A stretch of 64,000 bases of DNA from an uncultured Hyphomicrobiales bacterium (lineage in GTDB: Bacteria > Pseudomonadota > Alphaproteobacteria > Rhizobiales > Beijerinckiaceae): assembly GCA_903847605.1 (NCBI GenBank), contig CAINED010000078.1:149887-213886 (forward strand), written 5' to 3'. The translations under genes were made by a program, and so were the position numbers. The notes below the pieces were generated by a model. The model had not been told where the DNA came from, did not search any database, and saw only the letters and a program-made list of their open reading frames with translations. Of this stretch, positions 48,305-55,614 are shown one piece after another (position 1 is the first letter of the stretch; each line of letters begins with the position of its first letter).

Positions 48305-49393
48305 TTAGTTTTCGGCCCTGAACAACAAACACGCATCGCCGTAAGAATAAAACCGATACCGGTGCGCAATGGCATGCGCATAGACCTGCTTCATCACCTC
48401 AAGACCGCTGAAGGCGCTCACCAGCATGAACAGCGTCGAGCGCGGCAGGTGGAAATTCGTCAGCAGGATATCGACGGCGCGAAACCTGTAGCCTGGCGTT
48501 ATGAAGATCGAGGTGTCGCCGGCAAAACGTTTGACCACGCCATCTTCACCCGTCGCGCTTTCGAGGATACGAAGGCTCGTCGTCCCCGTCGCGACGATGC
48601 GTCCGCCACGCGCGCGCGCTTCGTTGATCGCGCGCGCAACTTCTTCCGTCACGATGCCGAATTCGCTGTGCATATTGTGATCGGCTGTGTCGTCTGATTT
48701 CACGGGCAAGAACGTGCCTGCGCCAACGTGCAAGGTCACCGTCAAAACCTTCACGCCGTGCGTTTCGATCGCCGCAACGAGTTCCGGCGTGTAATGCAAA
48801 CCAGCAGTGGGCGCGGCGACAGCGCCTGATACCCTCGCGAACAGCGTCTGATAGTCGCGCTCGTCTTTAGAGTCTTCCGCACGCTTGCCTGCGATATACG
48901 GCGGCAGCGGCATTTGACCGATGTTCATGATGATGTCGTCGAGCGCTGCGCCAGCGAGTGCGAACTCGAGTACGGCCTCGCCGCCATCGCCCTTCTCGAC
49001 GACCGTCGCATCGAGATGACCGAGTAAACAGGACATGCTCTCGGACGCATCGCCGAAGCGGATGCGCTCGCCGACATTCACGCGTTTGGCGGGCCGCAGG
49101 AAGGCGCGCCAGCGCTCCGGGCTTTCGCGCTTGTGCAAGGTCGCCTCGATGCGCGCGCTGGTCTCGCCGCGCACACGAGCGCCCTCGAGCCGCGCCGGGA
49201 TCACGCGCGTGTCGTTGACGACGAGAACGTCGCCCGCTTTCAGAAAGTCCGGGAGATTGCGAACGGCGCTGTCTTCGAGCAGCGGTTCGTGGCCGGGCCG
49301 CACCACCAGCATGCGCGCGCTGTCGCGCGGTTCGGCCGGGCGAAGCGCGATGCGGTCTTCGGGAAGTTCGAAATCGAAGAGATCGACGCGCAT
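48305..49393 (-). CDS. queA: tRNA preQ1(34) S-adenosylmethionine ribosyltransferase-isomerase
   Basis: A 362-residue QueA. It moves the ribosyl group of S-adenosylmethionine onto preQ1 in tRNA to make epoxyqueuosine. The N-terminus F-D-F-E-L-P-E-x-R-I-A-x-x-P and the motifs [11 protein letters not shown] and A-A-P-T-A-G-L-H-Y (H-F-T in many homologues) are intact. It acts after Tgt. Converges with the Bug gene across the repeats. The cyclophilin gene is 82 bases upstream. Confidence 0.95.
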   Translation of the reverse strand: MRVDLFDFELPEDRIALRPAEPRDSARMLVVRPGHEPLLEDSAVRNLPDFLKAGDVLVVNDTRVIPARLEGARVRGETSARIEATLHKRESPERWRAFLRPAKRVNVGERIRFGDASESMSCLLGHLDATVVEKGDGGEAVLEFALAGAALDDIIMNIGQMPLPPYIAGKRAEDSKDERDYQTLFARVSGAVAAPTAGLHYTPELVAAIETHGVKVLTVTLHVGAGTFLPVKSDDTADHNMHSEFGIVTEEVARAINEARARGGRIVATGTTSLRILESATGEDGVVKRFAGDTSIFITPGYRFRAVDILLTNFHLPRSTLFMLVSAFSGLEVMKQVYAHAIAHRYRFYSYGDACLLFRAEN

Positions 49394-49413
49394 GGGGGTT
49401 GGTGGCGAATGGC

Positions 49414-49466
49414 GAGTGGCGAATAGAAAATGCCGATGCAGCGTCTCTATTCGCTATTCGCCACTC
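49414..49466. repeat. Inverted GAATAG/CTATTC short-repeat element
   Basis: A perfect 13-base inverted repeat (GAGTGGCGAATAG with CTATTCGCCACTC) is embedded in further partial copies of the same words (GGCGAATGGCGA..., CTATTCGCTATTCGCC...CTATTCGC) across about 49400-49476. It lies between the cyclophilin stop and the queA start on the minus strand. It could form a hairpin of 13 pairs in the transcript. Confidence 0.75.
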
Positions 49467-49475
49467 TCTATTCGC

Positions 49476-49931
49476 TCAGGACACCTTGGCCGAGATGATC
49501 TTGTCGGGATCGCGCACGGGTTCGCCGCGCTTGATCTTGTCGACGTTTTCCATGCCGGAGGTCACCTGGCCCCACACCGTGTACTGGCGGTCGAGGAAAC
49601 CGGCGTCGCCGAAGCAGATGAAGAACTGCGAATTGGCGCTGTCCGGATTTTGCGCACGCGCCATCGAGCAGGTGCCGCGCACATGCGGCTCGGCATTGAA
49701 TTCCTGCTTGAGGTTGGGATATTTCGAGCCGCCAGTACCGGTGCCGTGCGGGCAGCCGGTCTGCGCCATGAAGCCCTCGATCACGCGATGGAAAACGATG
49801 CCGTCGTAGAAGCCCTCGCCGGCGAGCTTGGAAATATGCGCAACGTGGTTCGGCGCAAGATCGGGGCGCATCTTGATGACGACGGGGCCCTGCGTGGTTT
49901 CGAGCGTGAGGGTCGTGCCTTGTTCGGACAT
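49476..49931 (-). CDS. Cyclophilin-type peptidyl-prolyl isomerase, cytoplasmic
   Basis: A 151-residue single-domain cyclophilin without signal peptide. Active-site sequence F-H-R-V-I-E-G-F-M-A-Q-T-G (about residues 43-55), then M-A-R-A and S-A-N-S-Q-F-F-I. It speeds cis-trans isomerisation of Xaa-Pro bonds. The ATG at 49931 has CAGGAG upstream; an earlier ATG overlaps the preceding gene's end. It forms one of a pair with the periplasmic cyclophilin at 50595. Confidence 0.95.
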   Translation of the reverse strand: MSEQGTTLTLETTQGPVVIKMRPDLAPNHVAHISKLAGEGFYDGIVFHRVIEGFMAQTGCPHGTGTGGSKYPNLKQEFNAEPHVRGTCSMARAQNPDSANSQFFICFGDAGFLDRQYTVWGQVTSGMENVDKIKRGEPVRDPDKIISAKVS

Positions 49932-49944
49932 TTTTACTCCTGAC

Positions 49945-50577
49945 CTACTTTTGCGTGGAAGCGCCACCGTTTCCGGTTCCCGGCGCAATAAAGCGGATGG
50001 CGAAAGGACGCCCCGCAATAGCCGATGCCAGCCCCGGGGTAAACCGCAACGGCAGGCAGGCCGAAATGGCCTGCAAAAGGGATTTTCTTAGGGCATCTCG
50101 GGCTTCGCCGCGCGCATTCGGCCCGATATAGCTGACGACTGGGGGAGAAACGGTGCGCCCTGCCCTGTTGAAGGCGAGCCGCACCGAGATTTCCTGCAGC
50201 ATTGGTGAGGCTGGTGGCGTCCAGCATTGCATGAGCCGTTCGGCCACGTCCCGAGCCCGGTTGATCGGCTCATCACCCGGCGGAGTTGCCCGTCCCCTAG
50301 TGAGCGTCATCGTATAGCTGGATGGATATCCCGGCTGAGGACGCGCGGATTCCGGATAAGGCGCTCGCGGCATGCGAATGGACGGATTGACCGGTTCGGG
50401 CTCGACCGGTTGCGGACGCAACAGCAGGTTTCGCGGATCGAGCGGCGATCCGCGCACGGCGTTGGGATCGACCGGCCCCGGACCAATCTGCACATCCATC
50501 TGCGCCACGGCGGGAAACGCCAAAAAGCAGAACAGCGCGCCGGCAAGGATGAAATCGATGCGGGCGCGCTGATTCAA
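49945..50577 (-). CDS. Exported protein with TonB/TolA C-terminal-like domain
   Basis: 210 residues. A signal peptide ends near F-P-A-V-A-Q. A Pro/Arg-rich linker follows (about 30-105), then a compact C-terminal domain (about 108-200) with V-A-E-R-L-M-Q-C-W-x-P-P, I-S-V-R-L-x-F-N-R-x-G and F-A-I-R-F, which resembles the C-terminal domain of TonB/TolA-type proteins. The start is TTG at 50577; no in-frame ATG or stronger start is nearby. It lies between two cyclophilin genes, 17 bases after the periplasmic one. Role unknown. Confidence 0.7.
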   Translation of the reverse strand: MNQRARIDFILAGALFCFLAFPAVAQMDVQIGPGPVDPNAVRGSPLDPRNLLLRPQPVEPEPVNPSIRMPRAPYPESARPQPGYPSSYTMTLTRGRATPPGDEPINRARDVAERLMQCWTPPASPMLQEISVRLAFNRAGRTVSPPVVSYIGPNARGEARDALRKSLLQAISACLPLRFTPGLASAIAGRPFAIRFIAPGTGNGGASTQK

Positions 50578-50594
50578 CTTAATGACTCACACGT

Positions 50595-51161
50595 TCACTT
50601 CACGTCGGCAGCGACACGCATGCTGACGATGGAGTCGGGGTTCACGACCGTGCCGTTGTCCGCGGCACTGCCCTTCTTGACCTTGTCGATGTTGTCCATG
50701 CCGGCGACCACTTCGCCGAACACCGTGTACTGCCCGCGCAGGCCGGCGCAGCCGTCGTTGTCGAAGCAGATGAAGAACTGCGAATTGGCCGAATGCGGCG
50801 ACTGGCTGCGGGCCATGCCCAACGTGCCGCGACGATAGGGCTCCTGCGAGAATTCAGATTGCAGGTTCGGCAGGTCGGAACCGCCGGTGCCGTTGCGGTT
50901 CTTGGAATCGCCGGTTTGCGCCATGAAGCCGGGGATCACGCGATGGAACGGCGCGCCGTCGTAAAACTTCTGGCGGGCAAGCGTCTTGATTTGCGCGACA
51001 TGCTTGGGCGCGAGATCGGGCCGCAGGCGTATCGTGACCCGCCCGGTCCTCGTTTCGAGATAGATCGTATTCTCGGGGTCGTTCTGTGCGACGGCGGGAC
51101 CGGCCAAGGCCAACATTGCAGCTGCGGCAAGCGACAAAAGAGCGGCGCGTAAGGGCTTCAT
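50595..51161 (-). CDS. Cyclophilin-type peptidyl-prolyl isomerase, periplasmic
   Basis: A 188-residue cyclophilin preceded by a clear signal peptide (L-L-S-L-A-A-A-A-M-L-A-L-A-G-P-A-V-A-Q). Active-site block F-H-R-V-I-P-G-F-M-A-Q-T-G, and S-A-N-S-Q-F-F-I later. It should help fold exported proteins. The ATG at 51161 has AGAGGAAG upstream. It is close to the cytoplasmic paralogue, probably from a duplication; the pair is conserved next to coaD in relatives. Confidence 0.94.
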   Translation of the reverse strand: MKPLRAALLSLAAAAMLALAGPAVAQNDPENTIYLETRTGRVTIRLRPDLAPKHVAQIKTLARQKFYDGAPFHRVIPGFMAQTGDSKNRNGTGGSDLPNLQSEFSQEPYRRGTLGMARSQSPHSANSQFFICFDNDGCAGLRGQYTVFGEVVAGMDNIDKVKKGSAADNGTVVNPDSIVSMRVAADVK

Positions 51162-51239
51162 GGACTTCCTCTGGTGAAACCGGACAATCCGGCGTTGCAA
51201 AATCATCGACGACCAGCGTCAGCGCTTCTTAGCATTTCG

Positions 51240-51743
51240 TCAGCGTTTCCTGGCGAACTTGGCCTTCAGCGCCCTGGCGACCTCCGGCGGGACGAACGGC
51301 CTGACATTGCCGCCCATGGATGCGATCTGCCGAACCAATGTCGCGGTAATGTGGCGAACGGCGGGCGAGGCGGGCATGAAAATCGTCTGCACTCCCGGGG
51401 CCATGGCTGCGTTCATGCCGGCCATCTGCATCTCATAATCGAGGTCCGTGCCGTCGCGCAGCCCGCGCAGCAGCGCGATAGCGCCCTGCTCTCTGGCAGC
51501 GTCGACGGCGAGGCCGGCAAACGTCGCGCATTCGATTTTGCAGCCTGCCTTTTTCGCGAAATCAGCTGTTGTCGCGGCGATCAGCGCCGTCTTTTCCTCG
51601 ACCGAAAACAGCGGCGTCTTGCCGGGATGCACGCCGATGCCGACGATAATCCGGTCGAAGAGCGGCGCGGCCGCCTTGAGAACGTCGAGATGGCCATTCG
51701 TGATGGGATCGAAAGAGCCGGTATAGAGCGCGGTGCGATTCAT
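51240..51743 (-). CDS. coaD: Phosphopantetheine adenylyltransferase
   Basis: A 167-residue nucleotidyltransferase catalysing the penultimate step of coenzyme A synthesis. The [12 protein letters not shown] signature (residues 5-16) contains the T/HxGH nucleotide site, and R-G-L-R-D-G-T-D and E-x-x-x (M-Q-M-A-G-M-N) follow. The ATG at 51743 is chosen over an upstream one. The gyrA-coaD-ppi-ppi-queA order is seen in relatives, but an accessory block separates gyrA and coaD here. Confidence 0.95.
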   Translation of the reverse strand: MNRTALYTGSFDPITNGHLDVLKAAAPLFDRIIVGIGVHPGKTPLFSVEEKTALIAATTADFAKKAGCKIECATFAGLAVDAAREQGAIALLRGLRDGTDLDYEMQMAGMNAAMAPGVQTIFMPASPAVRHITATLVRQIASMGGNVRPFVPPEVARALKAKFARKR

Positions 51744-51847
51744 GGCGGCCACTTTAGCGGGCGGGGAATTGCGGCGCAAAGCAGCGTCACCTGAAACCAG
51801 ATATAAGAGTAAATTATGGACCGGAATTCAGACGCGGAGCGCACGAA

Positions 51848-52069
51848 ATGAGCGAGGTCGCAGTTCTCGAACAAGACTTCAGCCTAAAGCTTCCCCGGAA
51901 GCTTTGCGAAGCCCAAAACTGGAAGGAGGGGCAGCGATTTGCCCTGATTCCTAAAGGTTCAGGTATCCTGTTGGCGCCTGTGCCGACGCTCGCGGAGCTT
52001 CGCGGAATAGCCCCGCATGCGAACCCGCGGGGATACAGGGATCGCAACAATACTGATCAACGGGAGTGA
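51848..52069 (+). CDS. AbrB/MazE-type antitoxin-like DNA-binding protein
   Basis: A 73-residue protein with a SpoVT-AbrB swapped-hairpin domain: L-K-L-P-R-K-L-C-x-x-x-x-W-K-x-G-Q-R-F-A-L-I-P-K-G-S-G-I-L-L-A-P. The C-terminal tail (L-R-G-I-A...G-Y-R-D-R) looks like the toxin-binding end of VapB-type antitoxins. No PIN-domain VapC toxin follows: the next about 200 bases have no suitable frame. A GGAG precedes the ATG. It is most likely an orphan or a stand-alone regulator. Confidence 0.75.
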   Translation: MSEVAVLEQDFSLKLPRKLCEAQNWKEGQRFALIPKGSGILLAPVPTLAELRGIAPHANPRGYRDRNNTDQRE

Positions 52070-52266
52070 ACTTGCGCTGAGGCGATAACGCCGACCGCAA
52101 AATTTCGTGACATGCCCGGTGACAACCTTCGGCCCAAAGCGCTGATCGCCGATAAATCAGCGCCGTAGATAGATTTTAGTCTTTGATTTGAAAATCCATT
52201 CATTTCCCGGGGGATTGTTGGCAATCCCGCGCAATGCTTCCTTTGCCGGCGAAAGGGAGACCACAG

Positions 52267-52962
52267 ATGATTTCTTTTCGGACGATGTTGGGCGCATGCG
52301 CAATTGCAGCCTTCTTCATATATACCGGCGCGAAGGCTCAAGTCCCGCCCACTGCCAGGGAGATAGCGGCTTATACCGACATATTCCGCGCCGTCGCCCG
52401 CAACGATCTCGCCGAATTGCAGCGCATCCTGCGCGAACCCCAGATGGCCTTGCGCGCCGACGACAACGGCCGCAACCCGCTGCATGTCGCGACCTTCCTT
52501 AAACGCCGCGACATGATTCCGCTTCTCATCAAACGCGGCGCTAAAACCGGCGATCTCGACAAGCAGAAATACGACCCCGTCACCATTGCCGCCGTCGCCG
52601 ACGATCCGCAGACCCTGAAAGTGCTGCTGGACAACGGCGCATCGGCAAAACTTGTTACCAGCGTTTACGATGGCACGGCGCTGATCGCTGCCGCCCATCT
52701 CGGCCACGAAAGCTCGGTGCAACTGTTGATCCGCGCGGGCGCGCCGCTCGATCACGTCAACAATCTCGGCTGGACTGCGCTGATGGAAAGCATCGTGCTC
52801 GGCAACGGCGGCAAGCGCCATCAGGCGACGCTGAAACTGCTCCTCGACGCCAAAGCCAATCCGAATATCCCCGACCGCCAGGGCGTCACGCCGCTCGCGC
52901 ATGCGCGTAATCGCGGATTTGCGGAGATGGCGAGGATGCTGGAGGCGGCCGGGGCGAAGTGA
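52267..52962 (+). CDS. Secreted ankyrin-repeat protein
   Basis: 231 residues. A signal peptide (I-A-A-F-F-I-Y-T-G-A-K-A-Q, about residues 12-24) is followed by four to five ankyrin repeats: D-N-G-R-N-P-L-H-V-A-T-F, Y-D-G-T-A-L-I-A-A-A-H-L-G-H, L-G-W-T-A-L-M-E and R-Q-G-V-T-P-L-A-H-A. It is probably a periplasmic protein-binding scaffold. GGGAGA precedes the ATG at 52267; an upstream start would precede the signal peptide with no gain. It is followed by a secreted MBL-fold gene after about 80 bases. Confidence 0.85.
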   Translation: MISFRTMLGACAIAAFFIYTGAKAQVPPTAREIAAYTDIFRAVARNDLAELQRILREPQMALRADDNGRNPLHVATFLKRRDMIPLLIKRGAKTGDLDKQKYDPVTIAAVADDPQTLKVLLDNGASAKLVTSVYDGTALIAAAHLGHESSVQLLIRAGAPLDHVNNLGWTALMESIVLGNGGKRHQATLKLLLDAKANPNIPDRQGVTPLAHARNRGFAEMARMLEAAGAK

Positions 52963-53043
52963 GGCGAAGGCCGTCGCGAAAATGTGAGAAAGCCATCCCG
53001 AAAAGCCAGCTAAGCTCTTTCGATACAAATTCGGGAGGGCGGC

Positions 53044-53970
53044 ATGAAAACATCGGTCACGGCAGGATTATTCGTTGCAGCCAGTCTCGCCTTCGCAACG
53101 CTTGCGCCCGCTCAGGCCCAGCCGCTGATCGACTGGGACAAAATCCAGATCAAGACGATCGACCTCGGCAACAAGACCTATATGCTGGAGGGACAGGGTG
53201 GCAACATCACCATCGCCGTCGGCACGGACGGCATCATCATGGTGGACGGCCAGTTCGCGCCGCTCTCGGACAAGATCAAAGCCGCAATCCGCGCCATCTC
53301 GCCCCTGCCCGTCAAAAATCTGATCAACACGCATTTCCACGGCGATCATACCGGCGGCAACGAGAATTTCGCGAAGGAAGGCGTCACGGTCGTCGCGCAC
53401 GATAACATCCGCGTGCGGCTCGCCGCCGGAACGGTGAACGGCCTGACCGGCGCGAAAGCCAATGCGCGCCCGCCGGAAGCGCTGCCGAAACAGACCTATT
53501 TCGGCGGCTCGTTCACGATCGAAGTGGGCGGCCGCAAGGCCATCCTGACCCACGTCGCCAATGCCCATACGGACGGCGACACCTGGGTCTATTTTCCCAA
53601 CGCCAACGTGCTGGCGACCGGCGACAATTTCAACAACTTCAAGCGCTACCAGGCCATCGACTTCGGCAATGGCGGCGATGTCAGGGGCATGATCCGCGCT
53701 AACGCCGCCTTCCTGAACGCATCCAATGCCGCAACGAAAATCGTGCCCGGGCACGGCCCGCTCGCGACGCGCGCCGATGTCGCGGAATTCCACACCATGC
53801 TGGTGACATCGCAATTGCGCATCGAAAAGCTGTTCAACGAGGGCAAGACAGAGGCGGAAGTTGTCGCGCTCAGGCCAATGAAGGATTACGACGAGGCCAA
53901 ATGGGCATTGAGCGAAGCCGCGGGCGTCGCGCACACGCGCAATGTCTATAATTCCTTCAAACGGTTCTAG
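53044..53970 (+). CDS. Exported metallo-beta-lactamase-fold hydrolase
   Basis: 308 residues with a signal peptide ending near A-P-A-Q-A-Q-P. The zinc motif T-H-F-H-G-D-H (His97, His99, Asp101, His102) is complete. Later histidines in T-H-V-A-N-A-H-T-D-G-D and V-P-G-H-G-P complete a dinuclear site. The sequence resembles periplasmic MBL proteins of unknown substrate rather than known beta-lactamases, so I make no resistance claim. GGGAGGG precedes the ATG. Confidence 0.92.
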   Translation: MKTSVTAGLFVAASLAFATLAPAQAQPLIDWDKIQIKTIDLGNKTYMLEGQGGNITIAVGTDGIIMVDGQFAPLSDKIKAAIRAISPLPVKNLINTHFHGDHTGGNENFAKEGVTVVAHDNIRVRLAAGTVNGLTGAKANARPPEALPKQTYFGGSFTIEVGGRKAILTHVANAHTDGDTWVYFPNANVLATGDNFNNFKRYQAIDFGNGGDVRGMIRANAAFLNASNAATKIVPGHGPLATRADVAEFHTMLVTSQLRIEKLFNEGKTEAEVVALRPMKDYDEAKWALSEAAGVAHTRNVYNSFKRF

Positions 53971-53975
53971 CGCCG

Positions 53976-54200
53976 TCACCCGATCGACAAGATCTCCGCA
54001 AGCCTGCGCGCATAGCGGAAATACATCAGGCCGAAACCGAAGGCGAAAAAGCCGAGACCGGCGAGCAAGCCCTCGGAAACACTTTTGCCGTCGTGAAAAA
54101 TGATGCCGCCGCCCGCTGTCGCGCCGATGAGCAGGCCGGTGGCCAGCGAGACCCAAAACCGGAAACGAATGCCGGAAGACCTTGAAACGGCGTCGTTCAT
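53976..54200 (-). CDS. Small two-helix membrane protein
   Basis: A 74-residue protein with two hydrophobic segments (about residues 14-34 and 43-62) separated by a short polar loop (F-H-D-G-K-S-V-S-E). The ribosome binding site AGGTAGG precedes the ATG. It converges with the MBL gene, 5 bases between the stops. No family recognised. Confidence 0.7.
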   Translation of the reverse strand: MNDAVSRSSGIRFRFWVSLATGLLIGATAGGGIIFHDGKSVSEGLLAGLGFFAFGFGLMYFRYARRLAEILSIG

Positions 54201-54368
54201 CGAACCTACCTGAAGCTGCCAGAAATGTACGTATAGCTGTCGAAGATTATGAACTGGTTCAGCGGGGACGGCGGTGCGTCAGCGCACTCCGCACGCGCCG
54301 GAGCGACAAGGCACCAAAGCCTCGCCTCATTGGCACGTGCATTGCCTGCTAGAGCCATGGCTCTTCCG

Positions 54369-54914
54369 ATGAAGGTGACTTTTACGGCTGGCGTTTCAGG
54401 CGAATGGCGGATCCTGCGCAGCCAAACGCTGACCGGAGCGGGATTGCCCGCGGCCCCTTTTCTCTCGGTCCGGGAAGGCCCTTCCGAAAACGTCTCTGGC
54501 GAGTGCGCCTGGTCCCTCTGCGGCTTTACGAGCCACCTGCGATATACGGACCGAAGGGAAGTCGAGGCGCTGGTCTCGCGTCAGGAGGGCTTGGCCCGGC
54601 CGGAGGCGAAACATGCAGCGCTCATCCCGATCCGGAAGACCGAAGCCTGGTGGAATCTGGCTCAGGACGAACGCCGCACGATTTTGGAAGAGCGTTCCCG
54701 GCATATCGCGATCGGATTGGAATATCTGCCGGAGATCGCCCGCCGGTTGCACCATTGTCGCGACGTGGGCGAAGGGTTCGATTTCCTGACCTGGTTCGAA
54801 TATGCGCCCCAGCATCAAGCAATGTTCGATGCTCTGCTGCAACGATTGAGGTCCACGGAAGAATGGATGTATGTCGATCGTGAGATCGACCTGCGTCTCG
54901 AACGCGCAATCTGA
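54369..54914 (+). CDS. Chlorite dismutase family haem protein (short clade)
   Basis: A protein of about 181 residues matching the short (lineage II) chlorite dismutases by length and by sequence in L-I-P-I-R-K-x-E-A-W-W-x-L-A-Q-D-E-R-R, R-S-R-H-I-A-I-G-L, A-R-R-L-H-H-C-R-D and F-D-F-L-T-W-F-E-Y-A-P. His112 and Arg125 have the 13-residue spacing of the proximal His and catalytic distal Arg in characterised enzymes. No signal peptide, so probably cytoplasmic. The start is uncertain; 54357 and 54249 are alternatives. It converges with the HAD gene. Family members can detoxify chlorite, but the physiological substrate here is unknown. Confidence 0.82.
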   Translation: MKVTFTAGVSGEWRILRSQTLTGAGLPAAPFLSVREGPSENVSGECAWSLCGFTSHLRYTDRREVEALVSRQEGLARPEAKHAALIPIRKTEAWWNLAQDERRTILEERSRHIAIGLEYLPEIARRLHHCRDVGEGFDFLTWFEYAPQHQAMFDALLQRLRSTEEWMYVDREIDLRLERAI

Positions 54915-54951
54915 GCGGTTCAAAATCGGCGCACAGCAACCGATCGGCCCG

Positions 54952-55614
54952 TCAAGCGATCCGCTGGCCGATCTCGCGCATGGAGCGAACGACCTCCAGC
55001 GCGCCGGCGTCGCGCAGGCGCTTTTCGAGGCCGGGACTCGCATGGCCGCCGCCGCAAAAGCCGATGACATTCATCCCCGCGCGCCGCGCGGCCGTAACAC
55101 CGGTGAGGGAATCCTCGATGACAAGGCAATGTGCCGGGTCAGCCCCCATCTGCGAGGCCGCATAGAGAAAGACATCGGGCGCAGGCTTGCCGCGTTTAAC
55201 CTGTGATCCTGAAAAGATATGCGGATCGAAATGATCGAGCAGACCGACCTTGCCGAGGTTTTCGCGCAGGCGCGGCAGTTGCGTGGATGAAGCTACGCAT
55301 TTGGGATGGCGCGCAGCTTCGAGGACATCCACGACACCCTCTATGACGGCGAGTTCCGTCGAGAAGCGGCGAAACACCATCTCGTCGACCCGGCCCTGAA
55401 ATCCTTCCGGCAGCGAGCGGCCCGCATCGCGCTCGACCATGCGCCATATCTCGGCGACGGGATTGCCGGCGTAGCGGTCAGCGTACTCGTGCATGGTGAG
55501 ATTGAGGCCGACCTCCTTCACCGCCTCGATGCAGATCTCGCTGGCGAGTTCTTCCGAATTGATGAGAACGCCGTCGCAGTCGAAGATCACGAGGTCGAAA
55601 CGGGGGATGGTCAT
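54952..55614 (-). CDS. HAD-superfamily phosphatase (YieH/beta-phosphoglucomutase-like)
   Basis: A 220-residue haloacid-dehalogenase phosphatase. The nucleophile motif F-D-C-D-G-V-L uses Asp12 and Asp14. The helical cap is of the C1 type, the lysine region is R-G-K-P-A-P-D-V-F, and the acidic motif is V-I-E-D-S-L-T-G-V. Substrate probably a sugar phosphate. It overlaps the gyrA stop (ATGA), so it is translationally coupled to gyrA. Confidence 0.88.
   Translation of the reverse strand: MTIPRFDLVIFDCDGVLINSEELASEICIEAVKEVGLNLTMHEYADRYAGNPVAEIWRMVERDAGRSLPEGFQGRVDEMVFRRFSTELAVIEGVVDVLEAARHPKCVASSTQLPRLRENLGKVGLLDHFDPHIFSGSQVKRGKPAPDVFLYAASQMGADPAHCLVIEDSLTGVTAARRAGMNVIGFCGGGHASPGLEKRLRDAGALEVVRSMREIGQRIA

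Noticed and set aside
53044..53970. Beta-lactamase resistance gene
   Set aside because: The zinc motif is generic to the MBL superfamily; other family-specific positions do not identify a known beta-lactamase class.
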